A stretch of DNA of 11,242 bases from DATKCN01 sp035513175 (GTDB lineage Bacteria > Chloroflexota > Chloroflexia > Thermomicrobiales > CFX8): assembly GCA_035513175.1 (NCBI GenBank), contig DATKCN010000240.1, positions 1 through 11,242 on the forward strand, in the 5' to 3' direction. The stretch's first letter is position 1, and the number at the start of each line of letters is the position of its first letter. Below are positions 6,557 to 11,242 of the stretch, piece after piece. The notes under the pieces are model-generated. The model did no database searches. It had not been told where the DNA came from and saw only the letters and a program-made list of their open reading frames with translations. A program made the position numbers and the translations under genes.

Positions 6557-6703
6557 CTACATCACTGCGATGACGATAAACGCCCCGATGAAGATCGCCA
6601 ACGCGGTTATCGCGATCATCGCGGTGACCCCGAAGGCTGTTTTCTTGCCCGCGTTCGGGTCGCCCTGGACCTGATCGCGCATGCGTTCCATGTTATCGGC
6701 CAT
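6557..6703 (-). CDS. 48-residue single-helix membrane protein
   Basis: This short gene is easily missed. From ATG 6703 the product has 48 residues: a charged amphipathic N-terminus (ADNMERMRDQVQGDPNAGKK, 2-21) and one membrane helix, VTAMIAITALAIFIGAFIVI (26-45), reaching the C-terminus. GGAG lies seven bases before the ATG, within GGAGCGCCGCG. A start at an upstream in-frame ATG (about 6754, adding MALQARSTDWSAA) is possible. It lies on the same strand, 113 bases beyond the stop of the lipoate ligase gene, so read-through from that operon is possible. I recognise no family; small proteins of this shape are often subunits or modulators of larger membrane complexes, but nothing here identifies a partner. 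Confidence 0.6.
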   Translation of the reverse strand: MADNMERMRDQVQGDPNAGKKTAFGVTAMIAITALAIFIGAFIVIAVM

Positions 6704-6816
6704 CGCGGCGCTCCAATCCGTGCTGCGCGCCTGCAGGGCCATGATGGCCCGCCTGCGCTGGGTCTGGCCCCGAAGGCGCACGTGACGTGCCAGCGTGGAT
6801 TGCCTCGGCGGGTCGG

Positions 6817-7623
6817 TTACGGCAGCAGGTGGGTCCACTCCGCCGTTGAGAACTTCGTGTCGACCAACCTGGTCGCTTCGAAGCGCTCGGCGTCGCTGAC
6901 CGCGCCCTCTCCTGCGCCCGTCAGCTCGACGAAGCGTCGAGACAGGTGGCGTAGAATCTCGTCGCGGGGGAGATCCGTCTGCTGGCGCAGGGGGCCGACC
7001 CGCTTCTCGGCGCTGCGCAGCCCCTTGTCGCTCAGCTTCTCCTGCCCGATGCGCAGCACCTGTGTCATGACCGTCGGGTCCATGTCGTAGGCCATCGTGG
7101 TGTGATGCAGCACTCCACCGAAGCGCCGGGCCTGCGCGGCGCCGCCGATCTTGCCGCCCGTCGACGTTATGTCGTTCAGCGGCGCGTACCAGGCGTCGAT
7201 GCCCAGGGCGCGCAACGCGTCGATGACCCACGAATCGAGGAAGGCGTACGACTCCGCAAACGAAAGTCCCTCTACAAATGAAGGCAACACGTGGATCGAG
7301 TACGTAATCGCGTTCTCTGGCTCAATGAACATCGCGCCGCCGCCGCTGATGCGCCGCACGATCTGCACGCCATGCTCGTCCGCTTTCTCTATCTGCACCT
7401 CGTTGCGCACCGACTGAAAGCGGCCCAGCACGATGCACGACGCGCTCCAGCCCCAGAAGCGCAGCGTCGGACCTCGCGCGCCCTCCCCGACGGCCCGCGT
7501 CAACACCTCGTCAAGGGCGAGGTTCATTGCGGGCGGTTCCGGGGCGCTCGGAATCAGCTCCCAGGTGAGGTCACTCCAGCGTTGCGTCATGGCCTCGGGA
7601 AAGGTTGCCGTTCCGATGCTCAT
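6817..7623 (-). CDS. lplA: Lipoate-protein ligase A family protein (catalytic subunit)
   Basis: The 268-residue product is the catalytic domain of a biotin/lipoate ligase-fold enzyme: it activates lipoate with ATP and transfers it to a lysine of E2 or GcvH-type lipoyl domains in the cytosol. Motifs: MNLALDEVL (33-41), TLRFWGWS...VLGRFQ (53-70), RRISGGGAMF (90-99, matching RRxSGGGAVF that binds the lipoyl-adenylate), NDITSTGGKIGGAAQARR (140-157) with Lys148 as the expected catalytic/adenylate-binding lysine, and GVLHHTTMAYDMD (160-172). It ends without the C-terminal accessory domain found in the one-chain E. coli enzyme; that domain is encoded by the preceding gene, whose TGA overlaps this ATG (ATGA, 7620-7623). 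GAAGGGGGC before the ATG is the ribosome-binding site, inside the end of the upstream gene. An octanoyltransferase role (LipM/LipL-like) cannot be excluded from sequence alone, but the linked accessory domain favours a ligase. Confidence 0.88.
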   Translation of the reverse strand: MSIGTATFPEAMTQRWSDLTWELIPSAPEPPAMNLALDEVLTRAVGEGARGPTLRFWGWSASCIVLGRFQSVRNEVQIEKADEHGVQIVRRISGGGAMFIEPENAITYSIHVLPSFVEGLSFAESYAFLDSWVIDALRALGIDAWYAPLNDITSTGGKIGGAAQARRFGGVLHHTTMAYDMDPTVMTQVLRIGQEKLSDKGLRSAEKRVGPLRQQTDLPRDEILRHLSRRFVELTGAGEGAVSDAERFEATRLVDTKFSTAEWTHLLP

Positions 7624-7895
7624 GCCAGCCCCCTTCGCAGCGCGATCTCGATCGCTTCCGGCGAAAAGCCAAACAGCTCGGCACCCTCCGGAATCGCCGC
7701 CGCGACCGCCCGCGCGATCCCGCCCTCCGCGACATCGACCGCCAGCCCGTCCAGCGCGCCCACCATCGGCTCCAGCGCCTCTTCCGGATACAGAAAGAAG
7801 TCACCGGACATCATCACCTGCGTAAGCCGTCCGTCCACGACCTCGAAATCGACCACCACCAGCTTCCCGCCGGGTGTCTTGTACTCTCCGTGCAT
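7620..7895 (-). CDS. lplB: Lipoate-protein ligase accessory domain (LplB-like, stand-alone)
   Basis: The product has 91 residues. KTPGGKLVVVDFEVVDGRLT (6-25), then SGDFFLYPEEALEPMVGALDGL (30-51) and ELFGFSPEAIEIALRRGLA (73-91) follow the pattern of the C-terminal accessory domain of lipoate-protein ligases: K-x-P-G-G-K-L-[VL]-x-[VI], a G-D-F-F strand, an acidic helix, and a closing G-F-S-P-E helix. In E. coli LplA this domain is fused to the catalytic part; in Thermoplasma acidophilum it is a separate protein needed for lipoate adenylation. Here too it is separate, but placed upstream, with its TGA inside the ATGA shared with lplA, implying coupled translation and roughly equal amounts. ATG 7895 is the only plausible start; the ribosome-binding site is weak (CGAGAC). 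The frame is open much further upstream, but that part runs antisense to the acylase gene and is not protein-like. Confidence 0.85.
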   Translation of the reverse strand: MHGEYKTPGGKLVVVDFEVVDGRLTQVMMSGDFFLYPEEALEPMVGALDGLAVDVAEGGIARAVAAAIPEGAELFGFSPEAIEIALRRGLA

Positions 7896-7959
7896 GTCTC
7901 GCGCGATACCGCGCTCCCCCGTTTCCAGACCGTTTCCCTGCCGAGTCCTGCTTTCTTCG

Positions 7960-7965
7960 AGTATA
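7960..7965 (-). promoter_or_regulatory. -10-like box for the lipoate ligase genes
   Basis: Read on the minus strand this is TATACT, a strong -10 match, 65 bases before the start of the accessory-domain gene. No clear -35 is visible; the expected position falls on the palindrome at 7973-7987. This would suit a promoter needing an activator, or one blocked by a factor bound at the palindrome. Confidence 0.45.
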
Positions 7966-7972
7966 GGGGACT

Positions 7973-7987
7973 GCCAGCTGAACTGGC
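7973..7987. promoter_or_regulatory. Small palindrome between divergent promoters
   Basis: GCCAG (7973-7977), CTGAA, CTGGC (7983-7987): five-base inverted arms with a five-base centre. It lies at the -35 position for the minus-strand TATACT and just upstream of the plus-strand TATGAT, where one regulator could act on both genes. The arms are short for a GC-rich genome, so chance is possible. Confidence 0.3.
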
Positions 7988-8005
7988 GCCCGTGTCGTTT
8001 GCAGG

Positions 8006-8011
8006 TATGAT
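8006..8011 (+). promoter_or_regulatory. -10-like box for the acylase gene
   Basis: TATGAT lies 40 bases before the acylase ATG, with a weak CTGGCG 17 bases upstream as the -35. It gives a transcript start near 8018, just before the four-codon frame at 8022. Confidence 0.4.
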
Positions 8012-8021
8012 GCCCGCAACC

Positions 8022-8036
8022 ATGAGCGATGAGTGA
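8022..8036 (+). other. Four-codon leader frame before the acylase
   Basis: ATG AGC GAT GAG TGA is in frame with the acylase and closes 15 bases before its start codon; its TGA is directly followed by GGAGCAGGAGG, the acylase ribosome-binding region. No site precedes this ATG, and if the transcript starts near 8018 it would be almost leaderless. It could be a minimal upstream reading frame or coincidence. Confidence 0.25.
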
Positions 8037-8051
8037 GGAGCAGGAGGAACG

Positions 8052-10376
8052 ATGACAGCCACGGCAGGCACAGAGCAGTTCACGGCATCGCTGCCGGATG
8101 TCACCAGTACGTTCTCGGTCGTGGGGCTGGACGGCCCGATCGACATCTACCGCGATCAGTACGGCATCCCCCACGTGCGAGCCACGCGCAGCCACGACGC
8201 GTTTTTTGGGCAGGGCTTCGCCCACGCGCAGGACCGCCTCTGGCAGATGGAGTTCGACCGCCGCCGGGCGGCGGGCACGCTCGCCGAGTGCGCCGGCAGG
8301 GCCGCGCTCGACATGGACATCCTGATGCGCCGCCTCCAGCTCTCCGAGAGCGCCCGCGCCGACTACGACGCCTTCGACGACGCAAGCAAAGCAATGTTCG
8401 CGGCCTACACGGCAGGCGTCAATGCTTTCATCGACACCACCAATGCGCTGCCCGTCGAGTTCGACCTGCTCGGCATCGATCCACAACGTTGGGAGCCGTG
8501 GCACTCCGGCGCGATCTTCAAGGTGCGGCACGTCCTGATGGGGTTGTGGAGCACCAAGCTCTGGCGGGCGCGCATCCTGAACGCGCTTGGCCCGGAGTGG
8601 GTCGCGAAGATTGGCGTGCGCGGCAACGAGTCGGGCCTACTGATCGTGCCGCCCGGCACGGAGTACAGCAGCGCCGTCGCCAACATGGTCGAGCTGCTGC
8701 CAGGCGTCGAGGCGCTGGGCGAGACTCCTGACTTCGGCGGCAGCAACAACTGGGCGGTGCACGGCAGCCGCACCGCCTCAGGCAAGCCGCTGGTGGCCGG
8801 CGACCCGCACCGCTTCATCGACGTTCCGAACGTCTACTACCAGTGCCACGTCGCCTGCGATGAATTCGACGCCATTGGGTTCAACTTCGCCGGCGTCCCC
8901 GGCTTCCCGCACTTCGCGCATACCGCCCACGTCGCGTGGTGCATCACCCACGCCTCCGCCGACTACCAGGACCTGTTTGTCGAGCGTTTCGACCCTAATG
9001 ACCCCTCGAAGTACGAGTTCAAGGGCGAGTGGCTGAAGGCCCGGCGCTCGAAGGAAACGATCGGCGTGCGCGGCGCCGAGCCGGTCGAGGTCGACGTCAC
9101 CATCACCGAACACGGCCCGGTCGTCGTCGGCGTGCCCGAAGATGGCCACGCAATTGCCATGCGCTACACCTCGCTGGAGCATCCCAACCTTGGCCTCACC
9201 TGCCTGCTGCCGATGCTCGCCGCCACATCGGTCGAGGAGATGGACGACGCCATGCGAGCATGGGTCGATCCCTGCAACAGCATGACGATGGCCGATGTGC
9301 ACGGCACGATCGCCTACCTGCATCGGGGACGCGTTCCGGTGCGCTCGCGGGCCAACGGCTGGCTACCCGTCCCCGGCTGGACCGGCGAGCATGAGTGGCA
9401 GGAAGATGTCCCGTTCGAAGATCTGCCCCGCTCGCGCAACCCGGACAGCGGCTTCATCTCAACTGCCAACCAGCGCGTCGTTGGCGACGATTACCCGCAC
9501 TACCTGTCGCTCGACTATTCCCCGCCGCATCGTGGCATGCGCCTCGTTGAGCGACTCAGCACGCTCGAAGGCGCCACCATCGAGGATATGCGCTCGGTGC
9601 ACCACGACCGCGTCTCGCTCCCGAGCCGTACGATGGTCAAGGCCATGGCGTCTCTGTCGCCCACTGATGCGCGCGAGGCGGACGCGCTGAAGCGCGTGCT
9701 GGCCTGGGACGGCCTGATGGACAAGCATGCAGTGGCGCCGTCTATCTACATCGCAACGCGCGACCAGCTCACGCGGTCGGTGGCGAACACCACGCGCGGC
9801 TCGTCGCTGCGCCGCATCCCTTACCCGGCGGACCCGGCGCCGATCGGAGTCGAGGGCCGCCTGTGGGCCGAGGTCGTGCAGATGGTTGAGGACGACGACA
9901 CCTCGATGCTTGACGAGGGGCAGACATGGAACGGTCTGCTGGCGCAGGCTCTCTCCAGCGCGGTAGCCCTGCTGCGCGACCAACTCGGCGACAACATGGA
10001 CGCCTGGCACTGGGGCCGCCTGCACACCACCCGTCCTATCCACCCGCTCTCAGGCGTATTCCCGGAGCACGCGTCGACGCTGAACCCGCCTTCCGTCTCG
10101 CTGGGCGGTGACGGCGACACGCCGAACGCCTCCGGCACCTACCCCGGCCAGAGCTTTCAGATCAATGGCACGTCGGTTGCCCGCTATGCGTTCGACCTCG
10201 GCGATTGGGACAACAGCCGCTGGGTCGTGCCGCTGGGCGCCTCCGGCCATCCCGGCAGCCCCCACTTCGCCGATCAGGCGCAGGACTGGAGCGAGGTGCG
10301 CGTCAACCCGATGACCTACTCGTGGGACAAGGTCGTGGCCGAGGCACACACGACGCAGCGCATCGAGCCGGCGTGA
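8052..10376 (+). CDS. Penicillin acylase family Ntn-hydrolase
   Basis: The 774-residue product belongs to the peptidase S45 family (penicillin, cephalosporin and acyl-homoserine-lactone acylases): amidases made as a precursor that cuts itself to expose an N-terminal Ser nucleophile. The alpha part is clear: YRDQYGIPHVRATRSHDAFF (33-52), then GFAHAQDRLWQMEFDRRRA (55-73). The cleavage site is between Gly230 and Ser231 in FGGSNNWAVHGSRTASGKPL, which predicts an alpha part of about 230 and a beta part of 544 residues. Later family features are GDPH (247-250), the G.PGFP..AHTAHVAW region, GWTGEHEWQ, and NPDSGFISTANQR, with the conserved asparagine. There is no signal peptide, unlike most studied Gram-negative members, so it probably works in the cytosol. 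The substrate cannot be told from sequence. AGGAGG ends four bases before ATG 8052. It diverges from the lipoate genes, and a long gene-free, repeat-rich stretch follows. Confidence 0.93.
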   Translation: MTATAGTEQFTASLPDVTSTFSVVGLDGPIDIYRDQYGIPHVRATRSHDAFFGQGFAHAQDRLWQMEFDRRRAAGTLAECAGRAALDMDILMRRLQLSESARADYDAFDDASKAMFAAYTAGVNAFIDTTNALPVEFDLLGIDPQRWEPWHSGAIFKVRHVLMGLWSTKLWRARILNALGPEWVAKIGVRGNESGLLIVPPGTEYSSAVANMVELLPGVEALGETPDFGGSNNWAVHGSRTASGKPLVAGDPHRFIDVPNVYYQCHVACDEFDAIGFNFAGVPGFPHFAHTAHVAWCITHASADYQDLFVERFDPNDPSKYEFKGEWLKARRSKETIGVRGAEPVEVDVTITEHGPVVVGVPEDGHAIAMRYTSLEHPNLGLTCLLPMLAATSVEEMDDAMRAWVDPCNSMTMADVHGTIAYLHRGRVPVRSRANGWLPVPGWTGEHEWQEDVPFEDLPRSRNPDSGFISTANQRVVGDDYPHYLSLDYSPPHRGMRLVERLSTLEGATIEDMRSVHHDRVSLPSRTMVKAMASLSPTDAREADALKRVLAWDGLMDKHAVAPSIYIATRDQLTRSVANTTRGSSLRRIPYPADPAPIGVEGRLWAEVVQMVEDDDTSMLDEGQTWNGLLAQALSSAVALLRDQLGDNMDAWHWGRLHTTRPIHPLSGVFPEHASTLNPPSVSLGGDGDTPNASGTYPGQSFQINGTSVARYAFDLGDWDNSRWVVPLGASGHPGSPHFADQAQDWSEVRVNPMTYSWDKVVAEAHTTQRIEPA

Positions 10377-10443
10377 GGCGTGGGTCGCAACGTGTAACGT
10401 GTAGCGCGGGGCGGTCGACATTGCACCGGGCTGCGCCAACCCT

Positions 10444-10607
10444 CGTAGGGGCGCATGGGAATGCGCCCGGCCCGGACCGCACGCCCATCGATCAGCAGAG
10501 GCGTCTCAGGCGGATCGCGCCGGATCGGCGGTGTTGGGCATCGGGCCGGATGTCACGACGCGACGGTGGCGTGTATCCAGCCGGGCGCATTGCCATGCGC
10601 CCCTACG
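10444..10607. repeat. REP-doublet-like element with 28-bp inverted ends
   Basis: The segment 10444-10471 and the reverse complement of 10580-10607 agree at 27 of 28 positions; the single difference is in the loop. Each arm is itself a hairpin: GGGCGCAT-N4-ATGCGCCC (loop GGGA at 10457-10460, TGCC at 10591-10594), flanked by CGTAG on the outer side and CGGC on the inner side. The 108-bp interior has a further GCCCA/TGGGC pair (10483-10487 with 10535-10539). Two REP-like hairpins in inverted order are the layout of a REPIN, or of a very small MITE. No target-site duplication is evident, and there is no reading frame for a transposase. It may act on the 3' end of the acylase transcript, which stops 67 bases upstream. 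Confidence 0.75.
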
Positions 10608-10662
10608 GATCCCTGCCGAATGACGCCGTGTGAAGGGCGAAAGCGCCCGCCGATCCACGTAG

Positions 10663-10690
10663 GAGCCGCGGCTTGCCGGGCCTGCGGCTC
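10663..10690. repeat. Hairpin possibly related to the REP-like repeats
   Basis: GAGCCGC (10663-10669) pairs with GCGGCTC (10684-10690) around a 14-base loop that itself contains GGC/GCC. The left side begins CGTAGGAG, echoing the CGTAGGGG that opens the 10444 repeat, so it may be a diverged relative or a second repeat family. Confidence 0.4.
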
Positions 10691-10767
10691 ACTGGCCGCC
10701 CGCTCCGATCCCGGACTGGCGCGGTGGCGCCGTGACGGCCGCGGATGCCCGTGACGGCTCCCAGTGT

Positions 10768-10813
10768 GGTAAAGGACGACAACTGTCGTTGTAAGGGCTT
10801 GTCGTCCTTTACC
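10768..10813. repeat. 15-bp perfect inverted repeat
   Basis: GGTAAAGGACGACAA (10768-10782) and TTGTCGTCCTTTACC (10799-10813) are exact inverse complements around a 16-base centre. The left arm can also fold with the centre: ACGAC (10776-10780) with GTCGT (10785-10789), giving two mutually exclusive hairpins. It is less GC-rich than the surroundings, which makes chance unlikely. It could be a bidirectional terminator, a protein-binding site, or the remnant of a mobile element end. There is no T-run outside either arm. Confidence 0.7.
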
Positions 10814-10958
10814 TGCTCATGAAACATATGCACGCACCGCACATGTGTCTACGAGGCGCCCGGCCTGACCGGACGGCCAGCGGGTCGTAGGCCGGCACAA
10901 GACCGTCCTCTACGAGATTCCGCGCTCGCCATCAGGCGCAATATGTTCATGGCTAGAG

Positions 10959-10998
10959 GTAGACCGCCAAAACCTTACACCGCCATTTGACGGTCTAC
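10959..10998. repeat. 13-bp imperfect inverted repeat
   Basis: GTAGACCGCCAAA (10959-10971) and TTTGACGGTCTAC (10986-10998) are inverse complements at 12 of 13 positions, with a G-T pair in one RNA orientation, around a 14-base centre. It lies about 90 bases upstream of the ArsR-type promoter. It may be an operator, a terminator for transcription coming from the left, or an element end. Confidence 0.5.
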
Positions 10999-11086
10999 GT
11001 CTCGGTGTTCATCGTGGATTGCCAAGCGGTCAGTCGGATCGGGCTAGCCACGGACCGTGCGAGGAACCACGCGTCCCGCATCCCTC

Positions 11087-11115
11087 TTGACAGCGCCACC
11101 GACCGTCCTTATACT
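11087..11115 (+). promoter_or_regulatory. Sigma-70-type promoter of the ArsR-family gene
   Basis: TTGACA (11087-11092), a 17-base spacer and TATACT (11110-11115) make a near-consensus housekeeping promoter, the best in the window. Transcription should begin near 11122, about 45 bases before the ArsR start codon. Confidence 0.85.
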
Positions 11116-11130
11116 CGCTACATTCTAATA

Positions 11131-11145
11131 ATCGTATATTACGAT
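11131..11145. promoter_or_regulatory. Candidate ArsR-type operator
   Basis: ATCGTA-TAT-TACGAT is a perfect palindrome with six-base arms in an AT-rich island (11119-11145), which contrasts with the GC-rich surroundings. It sits just after the predicted transcription start, where a bound ArsR dimer would block the promoter. Autoregulation at such sites is typical of ArsR/SmtB repressors. Confidence 0.6.
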
Positions 11146-11167
11146 GCTGGCATGTTGTGGAGCGCCG

Positions 11168-11242
11168 TTGCCGAATTCCCTCGAAAGCATCAAGGCCGAT
11201 TTCTTTAAGGCGCTGGGTCACCCGGCCCGCATCGGCATCATC
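11168..11242 (+). CDS. ArsR/SmtB-family transcriptional regulator, 5' end only
   Basis: Only 25 codons lie in the window, and the gene runs off the right edge. The visible protein, LPNSLESIKADF then FKALGHPARIGII, is the first helix and the F-K-A-L-[GA]-H-P-x-R-[LI]-x-I-[LI] signature that opens the winged-helix domain of ArsR/SmtB repressors. These dimers leave DNA on binding metals, metalloids, or reactive sulfur or oxidant signals. The sensing residues are beyond the window, so the inducer is unknown. TTG 11168 is preferred because GGAG (11159-11162) lies five bases before it; ATG 11144 is in frame and would add MLACCGAP, including a Cys-Cys pair, but has no ribosome-binding site and lies over the operator. 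The strong promoter and palindrome immediately upstream suggest autoregulation; genes further right may be co-transcribed. Confidence 0.82.
   Translation, partial: MPNSLESIKADFFKALGHPARIGII

Larger units (their letters stand above)
10377..11086. other. Gene-free, inverted-repeat-rich stretch
   Basis: About 700 bp between the acylase stop and the ArsR promoter. Several frames are open on both strands (for example 10455-10754 plus and 10603-10842 minus), but their translations are Arg/Pro/Ala-rich with no family pattern and no ribosome-binding sites. The stretch holds four separate inverted-repeat structures, listed singly, and a short GGGCG-AAAG-CGCCC hairpin at 10635-10648. No tRNA or known RNA motif is recognised. 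Confidence 0.6.

Noticed and set aside
6371..7090. 239-codon plus-strand frame entering the lipoate ligase gene
   Set aside because: The portion over 6817-7090 is antisense to a recognised enzyme and the rest has no protein-like pattern.
7896..8531. Upstream extension of the LplB-like frame to 8531
   Set aside because: This part runs antisense to the acylase gene, is low in protein-like pattern, and the accessory domain begins exactly after ATG 7895.
8778..9323. Minus-strand frames inside the acylase gene (also 9459-10043 and 10050-10439)
   Set aside because: They lie opposite conserved acylase sequence, and the V/D/G/R-rich translations are typical antisense shadows in GC-rich DNA.
10603..10842. 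79-codon minus-strand frame across the inverted repeats
   Set aside because: It has no ribosome-binding site or domain, and it crosses the 15-bp inverted repeat and the REP-like element end; not a credible gene.
10444..10998. CRISPR array
   Set aside because: The repeats are inverted, differ from each other and are irregularly spaced; there are no uniform spacers and no cas genes.

Overview
The window is GC-rich, densely coding bacterial DNA with strong codon-position bias, GTG/TTG starts beside ATG, and AGGAGG-type ribosome-binding sites. The best lineage hint is the secreted protein at 4826-6133. Its C-terminal half has two FPETGH...GF..YW...GG...FG.P-type repeats, which I associate with Chloroflexota (Thermomicrobia-like and related lineages). 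The split lipoate ligase and the unsecreted penicillin-acylase homologue fit that placement. It is an inference, not a proof. The gene mix looks chromosomal, and no phage, plasmid, CRISPR, rRNA or tRNA is visible.

Left part, plus strand (69-2870): a crotonase-family protein without the two classical catalytic glutamates, a RidA-family protein, a small DUF4177-like protein, the decayed remains of an acyl-CoA dehydrogenase (in-frame TAG, large internal deletion, frame change), and a small winged-helix regulator. The crotonase and the dead dehydrogenase suggest acyl-CoA metabolism here, part of it lost.

Middle, minus strand (2883-7895): a polytopic UPF0104/LPG-synthase-type membrane protein preceded by a two-helix membrane protein of unknown function; a secreted double-psi beta-barrel-like protein with two C-terminal repeats; a 48-residue single-helix membrane protein; and a two-gene lipoate-protein ligase. 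In the last, the small accessory domain (LplB-like) is encoded just upstream of the catalytic subunit (LplA-like), with an ATGA stop/start overlap. Together these two should attach lipoate to the E2/GcvH subunits of 2-oxoacid dehydrogenases or the glycine cleavage system.

Right part, plus strand (8052-11242): a 774-residue penicillin-acylase-family Ntn hydrolase diverges from the lipoate genes across a 156-bp intergenic region with a -10-like box on each strand and a small palindrome. After it comes about 790 bp without a credible gene, holding a series of inverted repeats: a REP-doublet-like 164-bp element, a 15-bp perfect inverted repeat and a 13-bp imperfect one. The window ends in the first 25 codons of an ArsR/SmtB-type repressor, preceded by a textbook TTGACA-N17-TATACT promoter and a 15-bp palindrome suited to autoregulation.

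I see no clear multi-gene novel system. The parts most worth a second look are the split lipoate ligase, the inverted-repeat cluster at 10444-10998, the secreted repeat protein and the acyl-CoA dehydrogenase remnant.
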